Below, piece by piece: positions 8,989-17,595 of a stretch of 58,159 bases of DNA. Under the pieces are notes generated by a model that was not told where the DNA came from, did no database searches, and was given only the letters and a program-made list of their open reading frames with translations. The DNA is from Bacteroidota bacterium (GTDB lineage: Bacteria; Bacteroidota; Rhodothermia; Balneolales; Balneolaceae): assembly GCA_009909035.1 (NCBI GenBank), contig JAAAOB010000153.1:1-58159 (forward strand). The letters are read 5' to 3'. Made by a program: the position numbers and the translations under genes. The first letter of the stretch is position 1. Each line of letters starts with the position of its first letter.

Positions 8989-11277
8989 TTAATCAGGAAT
9001 ATAGTTGGCGCTGGATCCCCGGCCGTCTTTTTTTCTAAAGGTCACCTCAAAAGATGCGCCGTCATCGTTGGCAATGGTCAGGTTGCCGTTTAATTGAGCG
9101 TTAAGTTTGTTGATTAAGGTAAGGCCCAGTGTGTTTGATGTTTCAGGGTCGGGTATTTTTTCAAATCCAATGCCGTTGTCTGATACATTTACCGTTACGT
9201 TTTGCTTCTCTTCTATTATTTTCACCGTAATTGTGCCCGTATCCTGTTCAGGAAATGCATGCTTCAGTGAGTTGGTCAGGAGTTCATTGACCATCAACGC
9301 GCAGGGGATGGCCTGGTTGATATTCAGCTTCACGTCATCGGCCTCAAGGTTTACAGATATCTCCTTGGTTTCATTGCCATAGGTGTCAATCAAAAGCGTA
9401 ATGAGTTCATCTATATAGGCTCCAAATTTAATGTTGGCAAAATCACCGGATGAGTAGAGTGTTTCGTGAATCAGTGCCATTGAATGGATCCGCATCTGGC
9501 TTTGGTAGAGTATGTTCTTCAGCTGTTCATCATCTGTGTTGAACATTTCAAGCTGGAGAAGACCGTGAATGATAGCCAGGTTGTTCTTTACCCGGTGGTG
9601 GACTTCAGATAAAAGTAAGTCTTTTTCCTTAATGGCGTTTTTTAGTTTTTTCTCATTCTCTTTTTGCTCGGTGATATCCTGTATAGTTCCGGATACTTTT
9701 ACAGGATTGTTTTGCTCATTGAATGTTATTTCACCTTTTTCCCGAATGAAGATGTCCGAGCCATCCGGCTTATTGACCTTAAGTTCTATATCTTGCCACT
9801 GACCACCGTTTTTTATCTGTTTTACAAGTGCAAGGACCTTCTTTCGGTCATCATGGGGCAGCATATTCCGGAACTTCTCAATCGTCGGCTGGTAGGTCTC
9901 CGGATCTAGTCCCAGCAGATCATATACCTCATCGGACCAGTGTAAACGATTGTCCTGAATATTCCATGTCCAGCTGCCCATTTTCCCTATGCGCTGTGCC
10001 TTCTCAAGTTCCAGCTCCTTTCTTTCCAGCTGGTCACGCGCTTTTTTCTCTTTTGATACGTCAATGCCAATGCCCACGGCATATGTTTTCTGGTGGTCTT
10101 GATGTCGAAATCCGATGAATAGGGTAGGTGTGGGGTCGGACTGTGCAGATATAACGTTTAATGTAGTACGAGCATATCCTTTCTGGATGGTGTCATGAAT
10201 CGCAGCATCAGCTTTTCGGCGTTCTGCAGGATCGATAATTTCTTTGAAGGAGGTGTTTTCAATTTCTGCCGGAGAGTGACCGGTAAGATGAACAAGCGTC
10301 TGGTTCCATTTTTTGATAAGGCCGGATTTGTCCATCAGCAGAAAAATGCCCGGCAAATTTTGGATAATGTCTTCCGTGAAGCGGGTTTGCCGAAGGTATT
10401 TTTTCTCGGTCTCTTTACGAGCTGACACATTTTTTCCGGTAAAATAAAATGAATTATTTTTCTCCGATACGGTAACCAATATCCACAGGAGGCGATGATC
10501 CTTTGTCCTGAAAATGGTTTCTGCAGAGAACGTTGACGGACATGAGCCCGCGGCCCACGTTTGGAGCCGGCCGGTGAATTCATCTTGCTGGATGAAAATA
10601 GAGATGGGCGAATCGACCATTTCATCCCGGGAATAACCCAAAAGTTCCAGGGCTTCATCGTTTACATCTTGTATGTTGAGGGTGTCGGGAGATAGAATGC
10701 AGCGTATATCGGCGGAATTGGCCAGGAAATAAGACGATGTTTTCATCTCCCGGTTCTGTTCTTCTAATTTCTTCTGCTTTACCCGAAGTTCCAGGTGTGT
10801 CTCCACTTCGCGGGCAAGAATTTCAAGCGCTTCAATCTGCTCTTCTGACAGCGTTTTAGGATCTTTTGAAAACACACAAAGCGTTCCAATATGAGCACCT
10901 TTGGAGCTCTTTAAAACGACCCCGGCATAAAAGCAGACCGACTCATGTTTGACCTCCTTTAGGCTGTTAAATCGCGGATCTTTTTTTAGATTGCTGACCA
11001 CAAGCCGACGTTCGTTCTGGATGGTTATGTTGCATACGCTGTCCGACCGTGGTTTTTCTGATCCCTTTTTACCGTAGAACGACTTTACCCACTGCCGGTC
11101 CTGATCAAGAAAGTGAATCCGGGCATTCTCTACACCGCAGAGGTAGGCTGCCAGCTTTGTGATATGATCAAACGATGGTTCATTTGGAGTATCCAGTATG
11201 TTGTACCTGAATAGCTCTTGCAGGCGTTCGTCTTCATTATTCTCTGTGTGATCGGAATCAACTCTATTTTTATTCAA
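8989..11277 (-). CDS. GAF/PAS sensor histidine kinase of the HisKA_2 (HWE-like) type
   Basis: A 762-residue soluble kinase. The N-terminal GAF domain (about 18-165) is of the type that opens with RLQELFRYNILDTP and ends in IGTLCVFS, as in many free-living sensor proteins. Three PAS domains follow at about 180-290, 297-412 and 425-540. The transmitter is of the HisKA_2 class: EVHHRVKNNLAII (phosphoacceptor His560 or 561), then the motif MRIHSMALIHETLY. The ATPase domain carries NELLTNSLKHAF (Asn669), SDNGIGF (Asp700) and NTLGLTL. Kinases of this class often feed stand-alone receivers or receiver-anti-anti-sigma systems. No dedicated regulator is adjacent, so it may use the orphan receivers at 456-1448 or 4694-5143. 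Confidence 0.9.
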   Translation of the reverse strand: MNKNRVDSDHTENNEDERLQELFRYNILDTPNEPSFDHITKLAAYLCGVENARIHFLDQDRQWVKSFYGKKGSEKPRSDSVCNITIQNERRLVVSNLKKDPRFNSLKEVKHESVCFYAGVVLKSSKGAHIGTLCVFSKDPKTLSEEQIEALEILAREVETHLELRVKQKKLEEQNREMKTSSYFLANSADIRCILSPDTLNIQDVNDEALELLGYSRDEMVDSPISIFIQQDEFTGRLQTWAAGSCPSTFSAETIFRTKDHRLLWILVTVSEKNNSFYFTGKNVSARKETEKKYLRQTRFTEDIIQNLPGIFLLMDKSGLIKKWNQTLVHLTGHSPAEIENTSFKEIIDPAERRKADAAIHDTIQKGYARTTLNVISAQSDPTPTLFIGFRHQDHQKTYAVGIGIDVSKEKKARDQLERKELELEKAQRIGKMGSWTWNIQDNRLHWSDEVYDLLGLDPETYQPTIEKFRNMLPHDDRKKVLALVKQIKNGGQWQDIELKVNKPDGSDIFIREKGEITFNEQNNPVKVSGTIQDITEQKENEKKLKNAIKEKDLLLSEVHHRVKNNLAIIHGLLQLEMFNTDDEQLKNILYQSQMRIHSMALIHETLYSSGDFANIKFGAYIDELITLLIDTYGNETKEISVNLEADDVKLNINQAIPCALMVNELLTNSLKHAFPEQDTGTITVKIIEEKQNVTVNVSDNGIGFEKIPDPETSNTLGLTLINKLNAQLNGNLTIANDDGASFEVTFRKKDGRGSSANYIPD

Positions 11278-11930
11278 AGCTTCTTTCCCCCCATATAGAC
11301 GTTTTACACATGCGGTCGCATTTAAAATGACATGACGTAAACCATAGCTCTCTGAACATACGCGATCGGTTGATGGAAAAATTCGAGATATGAAAGGCTA
11401 CCGAAAACCTTTAGTACAAGTTAAAAGCAATACGGCCATTCGCAAATCTCAATTTTGAGAATTATTTATCCAGGAGAGGGCGTGACAAAAAGGTTGGCGG
11501 TCAATGGGTTGCAGTCTTGTATGGCTGGCGTTCATTCACCCTGATTTATTCAGTTAAACCTCCCCTGAATTTGCTTCGCCGTAAAGTGTGCCGGGAATTT
11601 CATAAGCATATTTTAGCTAAAAACTTTGGATTGATGCCTGTTTGCACCGGTATGTATCTCCACCTTTCCCAGGAACAGAGGGTGCTTGTTCCGGCTCATA
11701 CGGCTTGCGGTTACCATATGGTACATGATATGGCTGATTCATGCTGTGTAAATTTCGGGGTGATACCATGGGGCAACGTAACCATAGGGGCTCCATCATT
11801 AGATTTTTTCTGCAGTATTTATCTGATGTGAGCGGGAGCCGATAAAAGCCTTGTCAGAATGTTACATTAAAATTTTCTAATAATTAACAGGCTCAGGGTC
11901 ACACTTGAGTTGAGCAAAAATTGATTCGCT
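11278..11930. other. Divergent intergenic region, no gene seen
   Basis: Between two divergent kinase genes lie 653 bases with no frame resembling a protein. One short inverted repeat, TCTCAATTTTGAGA at 11447-11460, is visible about 170 bases upstream of the leftward kinase and could be an operator or chance. Nothing else stands out. Confidence 0.55.
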
Positions 11931-13604
11931 ATGGGTGATGGGGCTAAAAGGTTAACGACAAGCCGGAACTGGATTCCGTTTACAATAGATCACCTGCTGC
12001 AAAAGCATGGCCTGTTTTCTGCTAAATCTCTTGTGCTCATTATGATATGGGTGCTGCTGATTGCCGGAAGTTTTTTTTCAGTCTGGTATATGATGTCTGA
12101 TAGCTGGATTAGCGGACAGCTCAATCAAGATGCGATCCACACCTATTTTCTGATCTATCCACCGTTAATTATTGGTACACTTCTGGTTTTCTGGTTTGGA
12201 TTTGAATGGGGATTTGTACCGGTTTTTCTGGCCACGTTTGTCATGGCTTATGCAGCCAATATGCCGTTTTATTGGGCCCTCCTTTTTGCCATAGCCTTTG
12301 TCTTAGGTCTCGGTATTTATGCTATATCTTACTACTGTGTTCCACTTGACAAATCGCTGAGAGACTTTAAAAGTTTTGCATTTTTTGTTGTGATATCATT
12401 TTTCGCCTCCATTTCAAGTTCACTGGGGGCATTTGTTTGGAGCTTGGCCCATGATCTCTCCGTTACCCAATCAACCATTTTGTGGAGAGGATGGTGGACC
12501 GGCGTGCTCCTTCAGTCAGTGGTTATTGTGGCTCCTCTTCTATTTCTACTAACGCCGAGTATTGAACAGGTGAAGCAACGATTTTATGAGCCGCCGCCGT
12601 CAAACAAAGTTACGTTAAATTGGATTTACGGCGCAATCCTGTCTGTTTCGGTTGTGCTGGGTATTTTTATCGTTGGGTCGAGCTACCTGGGAACCCAGAT
12701 TATTTACGGGCTTATAACTAAACTTACCACAGGAATAACTGAACAGTTTATCCAGGCCACAACATCGTTTCAAACCATTACATGGATCTCCATTAGCATG
12801 GTGTTGTCGATGGGCCTTGGAGGCATTTATCTTGTGGGTAGCTGGAATAAAAATTTAGAGGAGATCGTTGAAACCAAGACATCGGAGCTGGAAGAGAGCC
12901 GCCTTCAGCTGAAAAACTCCCTGGAAGAGAAGGAAGAGATACTGGATGGCATCCATTTTCGCATGAGGAGCAACTTAACCACAATGCTTGCTCTTCTGGA
13001 GATACAGTTAAAATACTCAGAGAAGAAAAACCCTGATGAAATTCTCGAAGACTCATATTCCAGGCTCCAGTCACTGGCCATTGTGTATGAGACGATGCAT
13101 CAGACCAAATCGCTGAATAGCTTAAATCTTAAACTCTACACGATAAAAGTTCTGAACAGGCTTAGCTTATCCTCAAAAAACAAGGACAAAAATGTTGAGT
13201 CTGTTGTACAATCGGACACGCTTTTCATCGATCTGGATCGTGCCATACCGTTGGCTATCGTATTAAACGAACTCATTGAGAATGCCTATCAGCAGGCGGC
13301 GGCGTACAGTAATAATGGTATTTTGCGCCTGATAATGAATGAAAATTGTGAGAAAGGCAGGCTTGAAATTGAAATATCAGACAACAGGCGCATCTCTCCC
13401 TCGGAATTTAGTAAGCGCAAAAAATCAACGCTCAGTCTGAAACTGACTCGGCTTTTGATCGACCAGCTCAAAGGCAGTATTGATACGGCGGATCAACTCC
13501 TGGGTGTGCTGCGAATTACCATACCCTTGAAAGAGAATGAAATGAAACAGAACAAACAAGTGGCAAAAGATCAGACAAAAGAGACTGTGCGCATTACTGA
13601 GTAA
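11931..13604 (+). CDS. MASE1-like membrane sensor kinase with eroded ATP-binding motifs
   Basis: The 557-residue protein has an N-terminal multi-pass membrane sensor (about 30-305, eight or so hydrophobic segments) resembling MASE1 domains. A short coiled coil leads to a HisKA_2-type transmitter. The H-box reads EEILDGIHFRMRSNLTTML (His342), a variant of the usual HHRVKNNL, and the helper motif SRLQSLAIVYETMH is kept. The ATPase N-box is kept (NELIENAYQQA, Asn451). The G-boxes are not: the expected DNGxG reads DNRRIS (Asp484) and the following glycine-rich loop reads STLSLKL. ATP binding may therefore be weak or lost. The divergent neighbour (8989-11277) is an intact kinase of the same transmitter class, so the pair may work together; this is inference. 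Confidence 0.8.
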   Translation: MGDGAKRLTTSRNWIPFTIDHLLQKHGLFSAKSLVLIMIWVLLIAGSFFSVWYMMSDSWISGQLNQDAIHTYFLIYPPLIIGTLLVFWFGFEWGFVPVFLATFVMAYAANMPFYWALLFAIAFVLGLGIYAISYYCVPLDKSLRDFKSFAFFVVISFFASISSSLGAFVWSLAHDLSVTQSTILWRGWWTGVLLQSVVIVAPLLFLLTPSIEQVKQRFYEPPPSNKVTLNWIYGAILSVSVVLGIFIVGSSYLGTQIIYGLITKLTTGITEQFIQATTSFQTITWISISMVLSMGLGGIYLVGSWNKNLEEIVETKTSELEESRLQLKNSLEEKEEILDGIHFRMRSNLTTMLALLEIQLKYSEKKNPDEILEDSYSRLQSLAIVYETMHQTKSLNSLNLKLYTIKVLNRLSLSSKNKDKNVESVVQSDTLFIDLDRAIPLAIVLNELIENAYQQAAAYSNNGILRLIMNENCEKGRLEIEISDNRRISPSEFSKRKKSTLSLKLTRLLIDQLKGSIDTADQLLGVLRITIPLKENEMKQNKQVAKDQTKETVRITE

Positions 13605-13917
13605 AACGCGCTCTCTATCTCAGCCGCTTGAAACAGCTTCCTTCAGGCTGATCCACTATACCATATCTTCACAAATAATTGCTTGCCAGCAACAAATTAA
13701 CTTACTATTCTTGAGAGAGCCGGTCCTGCGGGCAACCCTGTACTGTTTTTGATGATTACAAGTAAAATTGAGCTTCCGTATTCTTCATCTGTCGGTGGAA
13801 ACTCGATGACTCGTTTCCGCTAATCCGTTGGGAGAAAATACCGTGGATGGTTCCATGAGGATGCCTGTGCCGGGCCGGGGTCGATAGATTATATACCGAA
13901 TAAAACCGGGGGTTACA
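13605..13917. other. Intergenic region before the kinase-fold/GH13 unit
   Basis: The 313 bases hold no recognisable gene, strong hairpin or terminator. The promoter of the two-gene unit that starts at 13918 should lie here. Confidence 0.5.
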
Positions 13918-15408
13918 ATGTCTTCAGGCAAAGGATTTAACGTCGTAGCTATTCCGCTGAACAGGAGAGAGATTGTTACATTCCTGGACCCGGAAAAATC
14001 CGGAGGCCCCGGAACCAGTGTAAAGATCCTCGGCCAGCGGCCATCAGTCGACACAGAAAAAGCCTGGAGTGAAGCATTGAACAACACTCCCTCCGTTTCT
14101 TCCCTTCTGCTGCGGGACGACCCGCACGGCCAGGTAGTATCCACATCTACAAAGCGTCTCATCCCAACCGAATATCTCAAAGAAGACAGCGAATATTTAA
14201 CAAGAAACCTTGGTGGGTGGAGTCCGGTCTATTTTGGCGTGATGAAAGCTGATGAACATGAGTGGGACCGGGACCCGTTGTTAAAAAATGCATCGGTATT
14301 AGAAGAGTATGGAGATAGAATTGAGTGGTTTGGTGCAGATGAGCAGCAGGTTGCCGGCCGACTAATGGAAGAGTTTGGTACTTCCAATGTCAATCAGATT
14401 GCGGAGTCGATCAGAAAATTGTACGATTTTCGGGATAATATGAAGTTTAACGGGGCAATAGACAAGATGACAGCTTATGCAGATGCTTTGTACCGGGCTG
14501 TTAATTCACATGATGCCGGGAATGACATGTTCGGGCATATACCGGTTGCCATTCTCATGGATGAACTGATGGGCCAGCTTGTACGAATTGAACAGAGAAG
14601 GCGTTTTCTCCTTTTCGATAACAGGGAGGATACGTCAGCGGAGATTGCCGAATGGCAGCAGCAGAGAGCCGATAACGGTCATTTTAAACTCATACTCAAG
14701 GGCGAGTATGTAATGGGACGTCAACGAAGAAGCACCATCCTTATAGCTCCTGAATTGGGTCTCGTTCTCAAACAGCCCGGCCCGGAACCCCTGCACGAGG
14801 CAAAGCTGGCGGCTACGACCCACCGTGGCCAACCCGAGAACTGGCCGGTACTTGTAGAGGATAAATCATTGGTAACCGCGGCCGGACGACTAAGATTAAT
14901 CATCAATGAAGGGTTGCTGGTTGGATTGAACCGGTTATTTCATCATAATATAGACTGTTATTCTTCGCTGGGCTTTTTTACGGAACCGCATATATCCGGG
15001 CCGACTCTGCAGGAGTATATCATTGAACAACCGGCAAGGCTCACAGCCCAGATTTATGAATTTGTACTGCTTCATCAGCTTGTTTGCGAAGAGTTCGGCG
15101 TAGAGAACGGTGACTGGCATGCGGCGAATTTTATCGTTCGCAAAGCGAAAAAGAATCCGTTTATGGAGAATATACCTGCAATGGTGCATATTGACTGGGG
15201 AGCAGCACGCCCGCTTAAAGACGATGAATATACCGGTGAAAAACGCCTGTCACGGCTGCACCAGGTACGGAATATTGCGTTTTCGTTTCAACACCAGCAG
15301 ATTGCGAAGAGAGTTGAGACCATTCACAATAAGCTTACGTCTGATACCGAGCGGATGGAAAAACTGGAGTCATTGGCAAAAAAAATAGTGTCTGAAGGTA
15401 CAACATAG
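13918..15408 (+). CDS. Kinase-fold protein of unknown substrate, partner of a GH13 glucosidase
   Basis: The 496-residue soluble protein has an N-terminal region (1-230) that I do not recognise. Its C-terminal half carries the hallmarks of the protein-kinase-like/aminoglycoside-phosphotransferase fold: a nucleotide-binding Lys285 in GLVLKQPG, a helix-C-like Glu294 in LHEAKL, the catalytic loop NGDWHAANF (Asp399, His401, Asn404) and the metal-binding HIDWGAARPL (Asp426). All residues needed for phosphotransfer are present, so an active small-molecule kinase is likely. The stop codon is 9 bases from the preferred start of the GH13 gene, so the two should be co-translated. Maltokinases, which act beside GH13 enzymes such as TreS, share this fold and context. 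I infer a sugar kinase, but sequence similarity to known maltokinases is not evident by eye. Confidence 0.6.
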   Translation: MSSGKGFNVVAIPLNRREIVTFLDPEKSGGPGTSVKILGQRPSVDTEKAWSEALNNTPSVSSLLLRDDPHGQVVSTSTKRLIPTEYLKEDSEYLTRNLGGWSPVYFGVMKADEHEWDRDPLLKNASVLEEYGDRIEWFGADEQQVAGRLMEEFGTSNVNQIAESIRKLYDFRDNMKFNGAIDKMTAYADALYRAVNSHDAGNDMFGHIPVAILMDELMGQLVRIEQRRRFLLFDNREDTSAEIAEWQQQRADNGHFKLILKGEYVMGRQRRSTILIAPELGLVLKQPGPEPLHEAKLAATTHRGQPENWPVLVEDKSLVTAAGRLRLIINEGLLVGLNRLFHHNIDCYSSLGFFTEPHISGPTLQEYIIEQPARLTAQIYEFVLLHQLVCEEFGVENGDWHAANFIVRKAKKNPFMENIPAMVHIDWGAARPLKDDEYTGEKRLSRLHQVRNIAFSFQHQQIAKRVETIHNKLTSDTERMEKLESLAKKIVSEGTT

Positions 15409-15411
15409 GAG
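15407..15411 (+). promoter_or_regulatory. Ribosome binding site that decides the GH13 start
   Basis: AGGAG overlaps the stop codon of the kinase-fold gene. Three ATG codons follow in frame at 15412, 15415 and 15418. Only the third has usable spacing (six bases), so 15418 is the preferred start and translation is probably coupled. Confidence 0.65.
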
Positions 15412-15417
15412 ATGATG

Positions 15418-17034
15418 ATGCCCGAATGGTGGAACGAAGCAGTTATTTATCACATTTATCCACGGAGTTTCCAGGACTCGAACAGGGATGGAATCGGGGA
15501 TCTGAATGGGATAACAAGCCGTCTTGGCTATTTACAGTGGCTTGGCATCGATGCCGTCTGGATATCGCCGGTGTACCCTTCACCCATGGCGGATTTCGGG
15601 TATGACGTGACGGATCACTGCGATATTGATCCCATGTTTGGTTCCCTGGAGGATATGGATCACCTGCTTGAAGAGGCCCATAAGAGAAGGATAAAAGTGA
15701 TTCTGGACTTTGTGCCAAACCATACATCAAATCGGCATCCGTGGTTTTTGGAATCGCGCAGCGGGCGGAAGAACCCAAAACGAGACTGGTACTACTGGAA
15801 AGATCCGGGCCCTGATGGCGGACCGCCAAACAACTGGCTCAGTCGGTTCGATGGTAACTCCGCCTGGGCATGGGATGAAAATACAGGCCAGTACTACCTG
15901 CATACGTTTCTTGAAGAGCAGCCTGACCTGAACTGGAGGAATCCCGAGGTGCGGGAGGCGATGCTGAATGTGCTCAGGTTTTGGTTTGACCGGGGGGTAG
16001 ATGGATTCAGGGTAGATGTTTCGTACCGGGTGATGAAGGACCCTGATTTCCGCGATAATCCGCAGAATCCAAACTGGACCCCGGGCATGGATCCCTCGTT
16101 CCGGGTGATTGAAAAGCACACAAAAAATACGCCGGATATCCATAGGTTTAATCGCTGGATTCGTCAAACCGCGGATGAATATGACAATCGTGTACTGATC
16201 GGCGAGATGAATTTAAGCATTGAAGAGCTTTCGAAGCATTACGGAACGGCAACCCAACCCGAATTTCATCTGCCATTTAATTTCCGGCTTATTTTTTCAG
16301 AATGGGATGCAGCCAATGTGAAGAACCTTGTGGATCAATTTGAAGAGCATGTTCCGAACCACGGGTGGCCGAACTGGGTGCTGAGTAATCATGATCAGCC
16401 CAGGTTTGCCACAAGAGCGGGAGCCGGGCAAGCACGGAACGGACACCTCTTTTTACTAACCGCCCGGGGCACCCCGACGATATACTACGGTGACGAACTT
16501 GGCATGGAGAGTGTTGAGATTCCACACAATCGTGTCCGCGATCCGTGGGAGCTGCTCTCCCCGGGCCTCGGCCTCGGCCGTGATCCTGTTCGAACACCCA
16601 TGCAATGGAGCCGGAAGCCGAACGCCGGGTTTAGTGATCCGGATGTGACACCCTGGCTGCCTCTCGAGAAAGAGTATGAAAAACGGAATACAGAGATACT
16701 AAAAAAAGATTCCAGCTCCATACTGAGATTTATAAAGAGAGTGATAGAGATCCGCCGCCGGTCAGATGCACTCACTCATGGCGGCTGCAGCACCCATGAG
16801 GCACCGGATGGCGTGCTGCTCTACACAAGGGAGCACAAACCGTCAGGGGAGCGAGTGATGGCCTGTATAAATATCACTGGAGAGAAGAAAAATGTTCCGC
16901 TTAAGGGATTGGTGGATGAGGTCTCAGAACTGACGCTTCTGTTATCCACAGAGATGGATGATCCGGCTGCAGTAGACACCGAACGAGAGATATTAGTACT
17001 GCGGGCGAACGAAGGGATACTGCTGACGTTTTGA
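15418..17034 (+). CDS. GH13 alpha-glucosidase (oligo-1,6-glucosidase-like)
   Basis: The protein of 538 residues from the third Met is cytoplasmic, with no signal peptide. It has the GH13 TIM barrel from residue 1 (WWNEAVIYHIYPRSF) and all family signature regions: DFVPNH (97-102), GFRVDV with nucleophile Asp200, GEMN with acid/base Glu263, and NHDQPR with Asp326. The QPDLNW motif (168-173) is typical of the oligo-1,6-glucosidase/alpha-glucosidase branch, and a beta-sandwich C-terminal domain ends the protein. It should hydrolyse or transfer alpha-glucosyl units of small oligosaccharides or sucrose/trehalose-like sugars. Specificity cannot be fixed by eye. Its coupling to a kinase-fold protein is unusual and suggests that the released or rearranged sugar is phosphorylated. 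Confidence 0.88.
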   Translation: MPEWWNEAVIYHIYPRSFQDSNRDGIGDLNGITSRLGYLQWLGIDAVWISPVYPSPMADFGYDVTDHCDIDPMFGSLEDMDHLLEEAHKRRIKVILDFVPNHTSNRHPWFLESRSGRKNPKRDWYYWKDPGPDGGPPNNWLSRFDGNSAWAWDENTGQYYLHTFLEEQPDLNWRNPEVREAMLNVLRFWFDRGVDGFRVDVSYRVMKDPDFRDNPQNPNWTPGMDPSFRVIEKHTKNTPDIHRFNRWIRQTADEYDNRVLIGEMNLSIEELSKHYGTATQPEFHLPFNFRLIFSEWDAANVKNLVDQFEEHVPNHGWPNWVLSNHDQPRFATRAGAGQARNGHLFLLTARGTPTIYYGDELGMESVEIPHNRVRDPWELLSPGLGLGRDPVRTPMQWSRKPNAGFSDPDVTPWLPLEKEYEKRNTEILKKDSSSILRFIKRVIEIRRRSDALTHGGCSTHEAPDGVLLYTREHKPSGERVMACINITGEKKNVPLKGLVDEVSELTLLLSTEMDDPAAVDTEREILVLRANEGILLTF

Positions 17035-17595
17035 TTCCCGGCCAATGGACTATATCACTGTCCGTGCCGGCAACCCTTTCTGCCACTTGTTTGTGAAGAG
17101 TGACAACGATCAAGTCACTGGCTGGGTACTTTATTCATTCTGATGCTGTAGTAAGGGGAATGAGATCGGACAATGAATCTTAACGCGTTTACCGGTCGAG
17201 GTTTGTTTTGGAGAGTGTCCCCCTTTGAAGGGGGCAATGGGGGATGATAAGAACTTGGTTTGAACCAAATATCAAAAATTTGGGTGAAATCAATACTCAT
17301 CAGGCCATCCCCTTGCTCTCGACCGCTGTCGGGATCGCTTACCACCTTCTCACATAGGGATCCCTCGCGGGAGAAGAAGGGACACTCCAACATTCGCTTT
17401 GTATTGACCAAAAATTAAGGGTTCTTAGTTGATACCTCGTGGGCTCTGCCCCGAGATAATTCCCTGGGGAATCAAGTTTAAAAATGATGGGGTTTACCAG
17501 CAATAACTTGATCAACCCGCGGTTCTTGTGTATAGAAAGAATCAGCAGATATAAATAACGTCCTGCTGTGTCATGATTAATCAGCAAAAGAGCCT
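17035..17595. other. Intergenic region with a C5/G5 hairpin
   Basis: The 561 bases hold no credible gene. A short perfect hairpin, CCCCCTTTGAAGGGGG at 17219-17234, is followed by a second G5 run (about 17239-17243). I have the impression that such C5/G5 hairpins recur between genes in this bacterial group; that is recollection and was not checked. It lacks a T run, so it is not a classical terminator. An eight-codon frame (17573-17599) overlaps the GTG start of the next gene. Confidence 0.5.

Noticed and set aside
11517..11831. 104-codon frame in the divergent kinase intergenic region
   Set aside because: Composition is unlike the neighbours (many Cys, His and Met) and no domain or signal peptide is present.
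17219..17243. C5/G5 hairpin as a terminator of the GH13 unit
   Set aside because: It lies 185 bases downstream and lacks a T run.
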